From contig NZ_CP053564.1 of NCBI RefSeq assembly GCF_013155125.1, positions 6,703,501 to 6,767,500 on the forward strand: a DNA stretch of 64,000 bases. The letters are read 5' to 3'. A program made the position numbers and the translations under genes. Each line of letters opens with the position of its first letter. The stretch's first letter is position 1. Below are positions 16,093 through 25,297 of this stretch, piece after piece. The notes below the pieces were generated by a model. That model did no database searches. It saw only the letters and a list, made by a program, of their open reading frames with translations, and had not been told where the DNA came from. This DNA comes from Pseudonocardia broussonetiae. Its GTDB lineage: Bacteria > Actinomycetota > Actinomycetes > Mycobacteriales > Pseudonocardiaceae.

Positions 16093-16988
16093 CCGACCTG
16101 CTGGCGTCGGCGCTGCCGGCCACCGTCGACGAGCGCCCGCAGGCCGCGCCCGTCGCCGCTCCGGACCGGCGCCGCCGCGCGCTGGTGTTCGCGCTGCGCC
16201 GGCCCGGGCTCGTCGCCTCCGTGGTGATCGCCGCGCTGGTGCTGGTGGCGGCGTTCGCGCCGTCGGTCCTGGCACCGGGCGACCCGCTGCTCGGCGTCGT
16301 CGCCGACCGCCTGCAGCCACCGAGCGCCGCGCACGTGTTCGGCACCGACTACCTGGGGCGCGACCTCTACACCCGGGTCGTGCACGGGGCGGCGCTGTCG
16401 CTGCAGGCCACGGTCGTCGCCGTCGCGGTGGCGCTGGTGCTGGGCGGGCTGCTGGGCCTACTGGCCGGGTTCGCCGGACGGTGGGTCGACGAGGCCGTGA
16501 TGCGCTTCGTCGACGTGCTGCTGGCGATCCCGCCGCTGCTGCTGTCGCTGGCGCTGATCACGGCGCTGGGCTACGGCACCGTCAACATCGCCGTGGCGGT
16601 CGGCATCGCGAGCGTGGCGCAGTTCGCGCGGATCATGCGCTCGGAGGTGCTGCGGGTGCGGCGCTCCACCTACGTCGAGGCCGCCCGCGCGGTCGGGACC
16701 CGCTGGTGGGTCTCGCTGCTGCGCCACGTCCTGCCCAACGCCGCGCGGCCGGTGCTCGTGCTGTCGGTCCTGGAGTTCGGGCTCGCGGTGCTGGCCGTGT
16801 CGTCGCTGTCGTTCCTCGGCTACGGCGTGCCGCCGCCCGCGCCGGAGTGGGGGTCGCTGGTGTCGGAGGGGCGCAACTACCTGGACTCGTGGTGGCTGTG
16901 CGCCATGCCCGGTCTGACGATCGCGGCCACCGTGCTCGCGGTCGGCCGTATCTCCCGGGCCCTGGACGGCGAGTGGAGCCTGTCGTGA
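16089..16988 (+). CDS. ABC transporter permease, DppC type
   Basis: 299 residues. An extended cytoplasmic N-terminus precedes the first helix ([18 protein letters not shown]), followed by [20 protein letters not shown], a hallmark of DppC permeases. The EAA loop is [29 protein letters not shown] 16089 overlaps the upstream stop (ATGA). With the DppB-type partner it should form the heterodimeric importer channel. Confidence 0.92.
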   Translation: MTDLLASALPATVDERPQAAPVAAPDRRRRALVFALRRPGLVASVVIAALVLVAAFAPSVLAPGDPLLGVVADRLQPPSAAHVFGTDYLGRDLYTRVVHGAALSLQATVVAVAVALVLGGLLGLLAGFAGRWVDEAVMRFVDVLLAIPPLLLSLALITALGYGTVNIAVAVGIASVAQFARIMRSEVLRVRRSTYVEAARAVGTRWWVSLLRHVLPNAARPVLVLSVLEFGLAVLAVSSLSFLGYGVPPPAPEWGSLVSEGRNYLDSWWLCAMPGLTIAATVLAVGRISRALDGEWSLS

Positions 16989-18607
16989 GCCTGCTGAGGA
17001 TCGAGGACCTGCGGGTCTCCTACCGCACCGCGGGCGGCGAGCTGGCGGCCGTCACGGGGGCCGGGCTGGAGGTCGCGCCCGGCGAGGTCGTGGCCGTCGT
17101 CGGGGAGTCCGGTTCGGGCAAGTCGACGCTCGCGCACGCCGCGATCGGGCTGCTGCCCGACAACGGGCGGATCACCGGCGGCCGCGTCCTGCTGGGCGGG
17201 GAGGACATCACCGGACTGCCGGAGAAGCGCCTGCGCGCGATCCGCGGCCGGCGCATCGGCCTCGTGCCGCAGGACCCGGCGATCTCCCTCAACCCGGTGC
17301 GCCGGGTCGGCGAGCAGGTCGCCGAGGCGCTGCGGGTGCACGGCCTGGCCGACCGGCGGGGCGCCCGCACGGCCGCCGTCGACCTGCTCGGCCGCGCCGG
17401 GCTGCCCGACCCGGCGGTCCGCGCGCGGCAGTACCCGCACGAGCTGTCGGGCGGGATGCGCCAGCGCGTGCTGATCGCGATCGCGATCGCCGCCGAGCCC
17501 GAGCTGATCATCGCCGACGAGCCGACGAGCGCCCTGGACGTCACCGTGCAGCGGCGGATCCTCGACCACCTCGAGCACCTGACCCGCTCGGCCGGCACCG
17601 CGGTCCTGCTCATCACCCACGACCTCGGCGTGGCGGCCGACCGGGCCGACCGGCTCGTGGTCATGTCCGGCGGGCGGGTGGTGGAGCAGGGGCCGACGCG
17701 GGAGGTGCTGGCCGACCCGCAGGACCCGTACACGCGCACGCTGCTGGCGAGCGCGCCGGGGCTGGGCCTCCGGCCCCCGTGCGTGCGAACCACGGCCCCA
17801 GCGACGATCGCCACTCACGACCCCCTCGTCGACGTCCGCGATCTCGTCAAGGACTTCCCCCTGCCCGGCGGCGCCACCCTGCGCGCCGTCGACGGCGTGA
17901 GCTTCTCCATCGCCCGCGGCGAGACACTGGCGCTGGTGGGCGAGTCGGGCTCGGGCAAGTCGACGACCGCGCGGCTCGTGCTGCGCCTGGCCGACCCGAC
18001 ATCGGGCACCGTGCGGTTCGACGGCACCGACATCACCGCGCTGCGCGGCCGGCGCTGGCGCGAGCTCCGCCGGCGCGCGCAGCTCGTCTACCAGAACCCG
18101 TACGCCTCGCTGGACCCCCGGTTCACCGTCGAGGAGGTCATCGCCGAGCCGCTGCGGGCCTTCCGCACCGGTGACGCCGCCGCCCGCCGGGCCCGCGCGG
18201 CCGAGCTGGTGGAGCGGGTCGCGCTGCCCGCGTCGGTGCTCGCGCGACGCCCGGTGGAACTGTCGGGCGGGCAGCGCCAGCGCGTCGCCATCGCCCGGGC
18301 CCTGGCGCTCTCGCCCGACCTCGTCGTCTGCGACGAGCCGGTCTCGGCCCTCGACGTCTCGGTGCAGGCGCAGGTGCTCGACCTGCTCGCGGAGCTGCAG
18401 GCCGACGCCGGGCTCGCCTACCTCTTCATCTCCCACGACCTCGCCGTCGTGCGGCGCGTCGCGCACCGCGTCGGCGTGCTGCGCGACGGGCGGCTGCTCG
18501 AGCTCGCGCCCACCGAGCAGCTGTTCGACGCGCCCGCGCACGACTACACCCGCGAGCTGCTGGCGGCCATCGCCGGACAGCGCGCCCCACTCCAGGAGCC
18601 CGCGTGA
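16985..18607 (+). CDS. ABC transporter, fused tandem ATPase (DppD-DppF type)
   Basis: 540 residues that carry two complete ATPase modules in one chain. Walker [10 protein letters not shown] appears at about 40-48 and again at about 319-327. The signatures are LSGGMRQR (about 154) and LSGGQRQR (about 424), and Walker B with DEPTSALD and DEPVSALD. The C-terminal [17 protein letters not shown] tail of oligopeptide ATPases ends the first half and [10 protein letters not shown] ends the second. GTG 16985 overlaps the permease stop. Fusion of the two subunits is common in actinobacteria and ensures one-to-one assembly. Confidence 0.93.
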   Translation: MSLLRIEDLRVSYRTAGGELAAVTGAGLEVAPGEVVAVVGESGSGKSTLAHAAIGLLPDNGRITGGRVLLGGEDITGLPEKRLRAIRGRRIGLVPQDPAISLNPVRRVGEQVAEALRVHGLADRRGARTAAVDLLGRAGLPDPAVRARQYPHELSGGMRQRVLIAIAIAAEPELIIADEPTSALDVTVQRRILDHLEHLTRSAGTAVLLITHDLGVAADRADRLVVMSGGRVVEQGPTREVLADPQDPYTRTLLASAPGLGLRPPCVRTTAPATIATHDPLVDVRDLVKDFPLPGGATLRAVDGVSFSIARGETLALVGESGSGKSTTARLVLRLADPTSGTVRFDGTDITALRGRRWRELRRRAQLVYQNPYASLDPRFTVEEVIAEPLRAFRTGDAAARRARAAELVERVALPASVLARRPVELSGGQRQRVAIARALALSPDLVVCDEPVSALDVSVQAQVLDLLAELQADAGLAYLFISHDLAVVRRVAHRVGVLRDGRLLELAPTEQLFDAPAHDYTRELLAAIAGQRAPLQEPA

Positions 18608-19710
18608 AGTTCCTCGTCATGACCCTGATCTCGAACGGTCCCGACCCCGTCACCGGTCGCACGCCGAGCCCGGCCACCCGCTTCCGGCGCGTCGTCGACA
18701 ACGCGGTGCTCGCCGAGGAGCTGGGCTACGACGGCTACGCCGTGGGCGAGCGCCACGAGCGCCCGTTCTTCTCGTCGTCGCCACCGGTGGTGCTCTCCCA
18801 CATCGCGGCGCGCACGAGTGCGATCCGGCTGTTCACGGCGGTGACGACGCTGTCGCTGCTCGACCCGGTCCGCGCCTACGAGGACTACGCCACCCTCGAC
18901 CACCTCGCCGACGGCCGTCTCGACCTCATCATCGGCAAGGGCAACGGCGCCGCGCAGAAGGAGCTGTTCTCCGTGACGACGGAGGACCAGTGGGCCCGCA
19001 ACAAGGAGGGCTACGAACTGTTCCGGCGGCTGTGGCGGGAGGACCGGGTGACGTGGGAGGGGCGGTTCCGCCCGCCCCTGACCGACGCCGAGACCTGGCC
19101 CCGCCCGCTGCAGCAGCCGATCCGCGTCTGGCACGGCAGCGCGACGAGCCGTGAGAGCGTCGAGCTCGCCGCGCAGTACGGCGACCCGCTGTTCTCGGCG
19201 AACGTCACCAACCCGATCGAGCCCTACGCCGAGCTGGTCGCCCACTACCGCGAGCGCTGGGCGCACCACGGCCACGACCCGGCCGACGCCGTCGTGGGTG
19301 CGGGCACCGCCGGCTTCCACGTCGCCCCGACCTCGCAGCAGGCGCTCGCCGAGTACGAGCCGATCTTCGCCCACCGCCGCGACCTGTTCGCCCGGCTCGG
19401 CGTCGACCCGGTGTTCCACACGCTGGAGGACTACGTCGAGCGCAGCTCCGCGCTGGTCGGGAGCCCGCAGCAGATCGTCGACAAGGTGCTGCGCTACCAC
19501 GACCGGCTCGGTCACGAGGTCACCCACCTGCACGCCGACGGCGACGGGCTCTCCCCGCGGCGGCACCGGGAGGCGCTGGAGCAGTTCCAGTCCGACGTCG
19601 CCCCGGCGCTGCGCGCGGTCGTCCCGAGCCGCCCGCTCGGCGGGCCGCTGCCGCGCGAGGCCGACGACACCCTGCCGGCCGACGCGCGGCCCGTGGCGGT
19701 CGCGTCGTGA
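18604..19710 (+). CDS. LLM-class flavin-dependent monooxygenase
   Basis: 368-residue luciferase-like TIM-barrel protein. Typical features are KFLVMTLI at strand 1, [19 protein letters not shown] with the flavin-near His, and [13 protein letters not shown]. It probably uses FMNH2 from the reductase at 21946 and O2 to cleave a C-S bond or oxidise a sulfur compound. The context (sulfur-type leader, importer, four further LLM genes) is the reason for the sulfur assignment; the sequence itself does not name the substrate. ATG 18604 overlaps the ATPase stop by 4 bp. An F420 cofactor cannot be ruled out. Confidence 0.87.
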   Translation: MKFLVMTLISNGPDPVTGRTPSPATRFRRVVDNAVLAEELGYDGYAVGERHERPFFSSSPPVVLSHIAARTSAIRLFTAVTTLSLLDPVRAYEDYATLDHLADGRLDLIIGKGNGAAQKELFSVTTEDQWARNKEGYELFRRLWREDRVTWEGRFRPPLTDAETWPRPLQQPIRVWHGSATSRESVELAAQYGDPLFSANVTNPIEPYAELVAHYRERWAHHGHDPADAVVGAGTAGFHVAPTSQQALAEYEPIFAHRRDLFARLGVDPVFHTLEDYVERSSALVGSPQQIVDKVLRYHDRLGHEVTHLHADGDGLSPRRHREALEQFQSDVAPALRAVVPSRPLGGPLPREADDTLPADARPVAVAS

Positions 19711-20906
19711 CGCCCCTGTCGATCCTCGACCTCTCCCCCGTGCCCGCCGGCGGCACCGCGGGGGACGCCCTGCGCCACTCGATCGACCTCGCCCGCGTCG
19801 CCGAGCGCGCCGGCTACCACCGCTACTGGGTGGCCGAGCACCACCTGAACCCGGGCCTCGCGTCGTCGTCGACACCGGTGCTGGTGGCCCTGCTCGCGGC
19901 GGCGACGTCGACGATCCGGGTCGGCTCGGGTGCGGTGCAGCTGCCGAACACGCCGCCGCTGCAGGTGGCCGAGCAGTTCGGCACGGTCGCCGCGGTGCAC
20001 CCCGGACGCGTCGACCTCGGCCTCGGCCGGTTCGACCTCCACAAGGTCCTCGCGCTGATCGCGCAGGGCCGGGCCGCCGCACAGGGCGACGCACCGCCGC
20101 CCCCGCCGCCGCGGGTCGTCGACGGGCTGCTGATCCCCCCGCCCGCGCGGTTCGCGGGCGACCTGTCCCTGTTCGGCGCGCTGGGGGCGCTGCTCGGCTT
20201 CTCCGCCGACGACCCGTCCCCCGACTACGACGAGCAGGTCGGCACGATCCTCGACCACATCGCCGGGCGCAGCACCCGCCCCGACGGGCAGCCGCTGCAG
20301 GTGCTGCCCGCGCTCGGCGCCGACCTCGACGTGTGGGTGCTGGGCTCCAGCGCCGGCGAGAGCGCGCGCGTCGCCGGGGCCCGGGGTCTGCCCTTCGCCG
20401 CGAGCTACCACACCGTGCCGCACACGGTGCTCGACGCGGTGGCCGCCTACCGGGAGGCGTTCCGGCCCTCGGAGCGGCTCGATCGGCCGCACGTGATGGT
20501 GTCGGCCGACGTCGTCGTCGCCGAGACCGACGAGCGGGCGCGCGAGCTGGCCGCCCCGTACGCGCAGTGGGTGCTCGACATCCGGTCCGGGCGCGGGGCG
20601 CACCCGTACGTGACGCCGGCGCAGGCCCGGGAGCGGGTCTGGACCGACGCCGAGCGCGCGGGCGTCGAGGACCGCGTGACGACCCAGGTCGTCGGGTCGC
20701 CGCGGACCGCGGCGGAGGCGCTGGCCGTGCTGGTCCGCGCGACCGGCGCCGACGAGCTGCTGGTCACGACGATCACCACCGACCACGCCGACCGCGTGCG
20801 CAGCACCGAGCTGCTGGCGCAGGCGTGGGCCGAACACACCACCCGTGAGCGGAAACGAGTGCCGGAGCACTCGTATCCACTCACGGGTGCAGGAGGTGCA
20901 CGATGA
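19707..20906 (+). CDS. LLM-class flavin-dependent oxidoreductase
   Basis: 399 residues. It begins LSILDLSPVPAGGTAGDALRHS and has AGYHRYWVAEHHLNPGLAS and GSGAVQLPNTPPLQVAEQFGT, the pattern of the MsnO8-like LLM subgroup. An inserted loop of Pro-rich sequence sits near residues 127-150. The last 20 or so residues are encoded by a 48-bp palindromic repeat (20841-20888), so the ancestral C-terminus was probably shorter. It overlaps both neighbours by 4 bp in the operon. Predicted to be an FMNH2-dependent monooxygenase of organosulfur substrates. Confidence 0.85.
   Translation: MTPLSILDLSPVPAGGTAGDALRHSIDLARVAERAGYHRYWVAEHHLNPGLASSSTPVLVALLAAATSTIRVGSGAVQLPNTPPLQVAEQFGTVAAVHPGRVDLGLGRFDLHKVLALIAQGRAAAQGDAPPPPPPRVVDGLLIPPPARFAGDLSLFGALGALLGFSADDPSPDYDEQVGTILDHIAGRSTRPDGQPLQVLPALGADLDVWVLGSSAGESARVAGARGLPFAASYHTVPHTVLDAVAAYREAFRPSERLDRPHVMVSADVVVAETDERARELAAPYAQWVLDIRSGRGAHPYVTPAQARERVWTDAERAGVEDRVTTQVVGSPRTAAEALAVLVRATGADELLVTTITTDHADRVRSTELLAQAWAEHTTRERKRVPEHSYPLTGAGGAR
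20841..20888. repeat. 48-bp palindromic element inside gene 3' end
   Basis: Two 22-bp arms (20841-20862 and 20867-20888) face each other around CGGA, with only two mismatches. The arm begins ACCCGTGAGCGGAAACGAG. The element lies in frame at the end of the LLM gene at 19707 and 14 bp before the next start. Such a long perfect stem in coding sequence is unlikely by chance. It looks like an inserted REP-type palindrome of the genome. Confidence 0.75.
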
Positions 20907-21904
20907 GTCCCTTCACCGAGGCCCGGCTGCACCTGGGCGTGGAGATCGGCGGTGCGGGCCGGCACCCCGGTGCCGCCCGCCGCGGCCGGCTCGACGCGGA
21001 AGCCCTGCTCGACCCGGCCTGGTCGGTCGGGCTGGTGCGCACCGCCGCCGCGCGCGGCCTGGACCTGGTCGTCCTCACCGGGCCGTTCGCGGGCACCGCG
21101 GACACGCCGGAGCTCGACGCCGTCGCGCTCGCCGCGCGGATCGCGCCGGTGGTGCCGGGCATCGGGCTGGTGCCGCAGGCGACCGTCACCCGCGCCGAGC
21201 CGGTCCACCTCTCCACGGCGATCGCGGCGCTCGACCTCGTCTCCGACGGCCGCGCCGGCTGGGAGCCGGTCGTGTCGGGCACCGGGGCGGCGCCGTCCGG
21301 GCGCGAGCCCGCGGCCCCCGCAGACCTGCTGTGGCGCGAGGCGGGCGAGGTCGTCGACGTCGTGGCGCGGCTCGGGGACTCCGACCCGCTCACCGTGGTG
21401 CGTGCCGACGAACCGGAGGCCCTCGCCGTCGCGGCGCGGTCCGCCGACGTCGTCCGGATCGCCGCGCCGGACCTGGCCACCGCCCGCGACGCCCGCCGGC
21501 GCGTCCGCGACGCCGTGCAGGACGCCGGACGCCGCGCCGACGACGTGACCGTCCTGCTCGACGTCGAGGTGCACCTGGCCGCGACCCGCACCCTCGCCGA
21601 GGACTCCCTGCGCGGCCTCGACGCCGCCGCGGGGCCGCTCGCGCCGTCGTCGGTGCGGGTGGTGGGCACCTCGGGCGCGCTGGCCGACGTCGTCGAGCGG
21701 GTCCTGCACCTGCGCGCGGCCGACGGCGTCACGTTCGTCCCGCTCGCCCTGCCCGGCGACCTGCGCGCCGTCACAAGCGAACTCGTGCCGCTGCTCGCCG
21801 GACGCGGCCTGTTCCGCACCGGCCGTCCCGGCGAGCGGCTGCGCACCCGGTTCGGGCCCGGCCGTCCCGCCGACCGTCACGCCGCTGTGGGGAGCGCGTC
21901 GTGA
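20903..21904 (+). CDS. LLM-class oxidoreductase, short divergent member
   Basis: 333 residues. The start LHLGVEIGGAGRHPGAARRG and segments AARIAPVVPGIGLVPQATVTRAEPVHLSTAIAALDLVSDGRAGWEPV follow the LLM barrel pattern and resemble the copy at 22647, but the middle insertion region is reduced. Many conserved flavin-contact residues are weak, so it may be a partner subunit or have lost activity. ATG 20903 follows AGGAGGTGCACG, an excellent site created just after the palindromic element. Overlap or tight spacing with both neighbours keeps it in the operon. Confidence 0.8.
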   Translation: MSPFTEARLHLGVEIGGAGRHPGAARRGRLDAEALLDPAWSVGLVRTAAARGLDLVVLTGPFAGTADTPELDAVALAARIAPVVPGIGLVPQATVTRAEPVHLSTAIAALDLVSDGRAGWEPVVSGTGAAPSGREPAAPADLLWREAGEVVDVVARLGDSDPLTVVRADEPEALAVAARSADVVRIAAPDLATARDARRRVRDAVQDAGRRADDVTVLLDVEVHLAATRTLAEDSLRGLDAAAGPLAPSSVRVVGTSGALADVVERVLHLRAADGVTFVPLALPGDLRAVTSELVPLLAGRGLFRTGRPGERLRTRFGPGRPADRHAAVGSAS

Positions 21905-21945
21905 CCGCACTGGACGGGGCCACGGGCCCCGGGGAGGATCGCCGC

Positions 21946-22494
21946 ATGAGCGAGTTGCAGGTCGTCGGGGTCGTGGGCGGGCCCGAAGCGGGAGGGCGCA
22001 CGGCCACGGCCGTCGCCGGGGTGCTGGCGGGGGCGGCGAAGGCGGGCGCGGCGACGTCGCTGCTGGAGCTGTCCGACCGGCCCGTCACCGAGGTGGTCGC
22101 CGCGCTCGGCGCCGCCGACGCCGTCGTGTTCGGCAGCCCGGTCTACCGCGCCACCTACAGCGCCCTGCTCAAGGACCTGCTCGAGCGCACCGAGCGCGGC
22201 AGGTGGGGCGAGACCACCGCGCCGCTGCAGGGGAAGGTCGCGGCCACCGTGCTCACCGGTGCGAGCCCGCACCACTTCCTCGCCGTCGACGACCTGCGCG
22301 GCGTGCTCGCGGGCTTCTTCGCCGTGCAGGTCCTCTCGCCCGGCCTCTACCTCGACCACGGCGCCTACACCGACCGCACCACGCTCACCGGTGACGCCGC
22401 CGACCTCACCGCCGCGCACGGCCTCGCGCTCGCCGACCTCACCACCGCGGTCCGGGGCTCGGCGGCCCTGCGCGCGCTGACCCCGCTGGTCTGA
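21946..22494 (+). CDS. NADPH-dependent FMN reductase
   Basis: 182-residue flavodoxin-fold protein. LQVVGVVGGPEAGGRT is the phosphate-binding loop, AADAVVFGSPVYRATYSALLKDLLE is the signature of SsuE-type reductases, and TGASPHHFLAVDDLRGVL follows. It supplies FMNH2 to the LLM monooxygenases in the same operon, the two-component arrangement known from alkanesulfonate systems. Start at ATG 21946 after GGGGAGGA. A GTG at 21901 that overlaps the previous stop would add 15 unconserved residues and is the alternative. Confidence 0.9.
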   Translation: MSELQVVGVVGGPEAGGRTATAVAGVLAGAAKAGAATSLLELSDRPVTEVVAALGAADAVVFGSPVYRATYSALLKDLLERTERGRWGETTAPLQGKVAATVLTGASPHHFLAVDDLRGVLAGFFAVQVLSPGLYLDHGAYTDRTTLTGDAADLTAAHGLALADLTTAVRGSAALRALTPLV

Positions 22495-22505
22495 GAACCG
22501 GACCG

Positions 22506-22577
22506 ATGACGCCCCTCCTCACCTCGCGCCGCGTCGTCGACCTCATGCGCGTCCACGCCACCCGCTGTCCCCGCTGA
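22506..22577 (+). CDS. Second cysteine-type leader peptide
   Basis: 23-residue ORF beginning at ATG 22506, 11 nt after the FMN reductase stop. The sequence contains TSRRVVDLMRVHATRC followed by PR and stop, the actinobacterial SRR-V-DL-R...C leader signature, with one Cys codon (TGT) three codons before the stop. It lies 69 nt upstream of the LLM gene at 22647. Its presence inside the island suggests that the two last monooxygenases have their own cysteine-responsive attenuation. Confidence 0.7.
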   Translation: MTPLLTSRRVVDLMRVHATRCPR

Positions 22578-22646
22578 CGCTCCGGCCCCACCCCCGACCC
22601 GTCCGCCCGTGCGGCGGCGACCCCTCCCTGCCGGAAGGTCCGCAGC

Positions 22647-23864
22647 ATGTCCCCCACCCCGATCCGCCTCGCCGTCGCGCTCGACGGCGCCGGCTGGCAC
22701 CCCTCCGCGTGGCGCGAGCCGAGCGCCCGCCCGACCGAGCTGTTCACCCCGCGCTACTGGGCCGACCTGGTCCGCACCGCCGAGCGCGGCCTCCTCGACC
22801 TCGTCACGATCGAGGACGCCATCGGCATCCAGTCCCACCGGGCCGCCGTGCCCGACCGCCGCACCGACGAGGTACGCGGGCGCCTCGACGCGCTGCTGAT
22901 CGCCTCCTTCGTCGCCCCGCTGACCCGCCGCATCGGCCTCGTGCCGACCGTGACCACCACCCACACCGAGCCCTTCACGGTCTCGAGCGCGCTCGCGACC
23001 CTCGACCACACCTCGCTGGGGCGCGCGGGCTGGCAGGTGCGCGTGTCGACGACCGCGACGGACGCCGCGCTGCTCGGCCGCCGCGAGGTCGCCCCGTTCC
23101 GGCCGGCCGACCTCGCGAACGGGCTGCCCCCCGGCGTGCTCGAGCTGTTCGCCGAGGCCGCGGACGTGATCGAGGCCGTCCGCAGGCTCTGGGACAGCTG
23201 GGAGGACGACGCCGAGATCCGCGACGTCGCCACCCGCCGGTTCATCGACCGCGACAAGGTCCACCGCGTGGACGTCACCTCGCCGACGTTCTCCGTCCGC
23301 GGTCCGGCGATCACGCCGCGCCCGCCGCAGGGGCAGCCCGTCGTCAGCGCCCTGGCCCACCGCCGCGAGCCCTACGAGCTCGCCGCGCGCGGCGCCGACC
23401 TGGTGTTCGTGACCCCGACCCCGGCCCGCGGCGCCGCCGACGTGCTCGCCGACGTCCGCGACGCGGAGGGTGACGTGGGGCGCGCGGGCGAACCCCTGCG
23501 CGTCCTCGCCGACGTCGTGGTGCTGCTCGACTCGCCCACCGAGACCGGCGCAGCACGGCTGCGCCGGCTGGACGACCGCACCGGGGAGCCGTTCACGTCC
23601 GACACCACCGTCTTCACCGGGCCGGCCGCCGAGCTGGCCGACCTCGTCGCCGCCTGGCACGAGCTGGGCTACGCCGGGGTCCGGCTGCGCCCGGCCGCCC
23701 TGCCCGACGACCTCGACCGCATCGTCGACGACCTGGTGCCCGAGCTGCAACGCCGCGGCCTGTTCCGCACGTCCTACGAGGCCCCGACGCTGCGCGGGCT
23801 GCTCGGCCTGCCCACCGAGGTCCCCAGCCGCTACGCCGCCGCCGCGGCCGGAGGAGCCCGATGA
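22647..23864 (+). CDS. LLM-class flavin-dependent monooxygenase
   Basis: 405 residues. It opens IRLAVALDGAGWHPSAWRE and contains FTPRYWADLVRTAERGLLDLVTIED, LVPTVTTTHTEPFTVSSALATLDHTSLGRAGW and a typical C-terminal ELVPELQRRGLFR. These features place it with FMN-dependent enzymes of the sulfur-source or sulfonate group found next to NtaA/SoxA-type partners. ATG 22647 follows GGAAGG at about 8 nt. It overlaps the next gene by 4 bp and follows the second leader peptide, so the pair forms the final segment of the island. Confidence 0.87.
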   Translation: MSPTPIRLAVALDGAGWHPSAWREPSARPTELFTPRYWADLVRTAERGLLDLVTIEDAIGIQSHRAAVPDRRTDEVRGRLDALLIASFVAPLTRRIGLVPTVTTTHTEPFTVSSALATLDHTSLGRAGWQVRVSTTATDAALLGRREVAPFRPADLANGLPPGVLELFAEAADVIEAVRRLWDSWEDDAEIRDVATRRFIDRDKVHRVDVTSPTFSVRGPAITPRPPQGQPVVSALAHRREPYELAARGADLVFVTPTPARGAADVLADVRDAEGDVGRAGEPLRVLADVVVLLDSPTETGAARLRRLDDRTGEPFTSDTTVFTGPAAELADLVAAWHELGYAGVRLRPAALPDDLDRIVDDLVPELQRRGLFRTSYEAPTLRGLLGLPTEVPSRYAAAAAGGAR

Positions 23865-25237
23865 GCGAGCGACGCAAGCAGATCATCCTCGGCGCCTACC
23901 TGGGCGGGGTGAACCACCACACCGCCTGGTGGCACCCCGACGCCGGCAGCCAGATCGACTTCTCCACCTTCGAGCACACCGCCCGCACCGCCGAGCGCGG
24001 GAAGTTCGACTTCTTCTTCCTCGCCGAGGGCCTCGCGCTGCGCGAGCGCGCCGGGCAGGTGTTCGACCAGGACATCGTGGGGCGCCCCGACTCGCTGTCC
24101 GTCCTGGCCTCGCTCGCCGCGGTCACCACGCACCTCGGCCTGGCGGGCACGGTCAACGCCACCTTCAACGAGCCCTACGAGCTGGCCCGCCGGTTCGCGA
24201 CGCTCGACCACCTCTCCGGCGGGCGCGCCGCGTGGAACGTCGTCACCTCGTTCGACGCCTTCACCGGCGCCAACTTCCGCCGCGGCGGGTTCCTCGACCG
24301 CTCCCAGCGCTACGAGCGGGCCGAGCAGATGATCGACGCGGTGACGGCGCTCTGGGACTCCTGGGACGACGCCGACCTGCGCGCCGACGCCGCCGCCGGC
24401 GACTTCCTGGGCCGGGCGGGCGCGGGCGACTTCCGCGTCCGCAGCAGCCAGTTCGACATCACGGGGCGGTTCACGGTGCCGCGCAGCCCGCAGGGGCGGC
24501 CGGTGGTCCTGCAGGCCGGGGTGTCGCCGGAGGGCCGCGACTTCGCCGCCCGCAACTCCGACGCGATCTTCTCCCCGTACGGGCAGCTGCCCGAGGCCGC
24601 GGAGTTCTACCGCGACGTCAAGGCCCGTGCCGTCCGCCACGGGCGCCACCCCGACGAGGTCAAGATCCTCCCGTCGGCGAGCTTCGTCCTCGGCGACACG
24701 GAGGCGGAGGCGCAGGAGCGGTACCGGGAGGTGCGCGACGGGCAGGTCACCGGGCAGACCGCACAGATCCTGCTCGAGCAGGTCTGGAACCGCGACCTGT
24801 CGGGCTACGACCCCGACGGCCCGCTGCCCGACGTCGAGCCGGACCTGGACGCACCGCCGTTCATCCAGGGCCGGGCGTTCGTGCACGGCGACCGCGTCGC
24901 GACCGTCGCCCGCTGGCGGGAGATCGCGGAGGCGAAGGGCCTCACGCTGCGGGGGCTGGTGCTCGACCAGTTCGAGCGCGGCCCGTTCGTGGGCACGCCG
25001 GCGCAGGTGGCGCAGCAGATCGACGACTTCGTGCAGGGCGACGGCTCCGACGGCCTGATCCTCGGCTCGCACCTGGTGCCGTGGGGCCTCGACGAGTTCG
25101 TCGACCGGGTCGTGCCGCTGCTGCAGGAGCGCGGCTCGCTGCGCGCCGACTACACGGGCACGACGCTGCGCGACAACCTCGGCCTGCCCGCGCTGCCCCG
25201 CGCCTCCCGCAGCGACGGCGCCGCGCGCTCGGCCTGA
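23861..25237 (+). CDS. NtaA/SnaA/DszA-family FMN-dependent monooxygenase
   Basis: 458 residues, the usual length of this subgroup. Landmarks: GAYLGGVNHHTAWWHPDA, AERGKFDFFFLAEG, GTVNATFNEPYELARRFATLDHLSGGRAAWNVVTS and YERAEQMIDAVTALWDSWDD. Family members such as DszA and NtaA use FMNH2 from a separate reductase to oxidise sulfones or amines. With the sulfur-type leader upstream, C-S bond cleavage is the likely job. ATG 23861 overlaps the previous stop by 4 bp. It is the last gene of the island and is followed by a strong terminator. Confidence 0.92.
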   Translation: MSERRKQIILGAYLGGVNHHTAWWHPDAGSQIDFSTFEHTARTAERGKFDFFFLAEGLALRERAGQVFDQDIVGRPDSLSVLASLAAVTTHLGLAGTVNATFNEPYELARRFATLDHLSGGRAAWNVVTSFDAFTGANFRRGGFLDRSQRYERAEQMIDAVTALWDSWDDADLRADAAAGDFLGRAGAGDFRVRSSQFDITGRFTVPRSPQGRPVVLQAGVSPEGRDFAARNSDAIFSPYGQLPEAAEFYRDVKARAVRHGRHPDEVKILPSASFVLGDTEAEAQERYREVRDGQVTGQTAQILLEQVWNRDLSGYDPDGPLPDVEPDLDAPPFIQGRAFVHGDRVATVARWREIAEAKGLTLRGLVLDQFERGPFVGTPAQVAQQIDDFVQGDGSDGLILGSHLVPWGLDEFVDRVVPLLQERGSLRADYTGTTLRDNLGLPALPRASRSDGAARSA

Positions 25238-25254
25238 ACGCGAGACGCCCGGAC

Positions 25255-25289
25255 CCGGTGGGCGGCCGCCGACGGCGGCCGCCCACCGG
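25255..25289. terminator. Bidirectional intrinsic terminator hairpin
   Basis: Perfect 16-bp stem CCGGTGGGCGGCCGCC / GGCGGCCGCCCACCGG with a GAC loop, placed between the convergent ends of the sulfur island (stop at 25237) and the gene at 25298. There is no U-tract, which is normal for actinobacterial terminators. Confidence 0.85.
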
Positions 25290-25297
25290 TCACCCGC

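Noticed and set aside
20847..22494. 549-residue frame fused to the FMN reductase
   Set aside because: Upstream part is the shadow of the LLM gene at 20903; the reductase has its own start at 21946.
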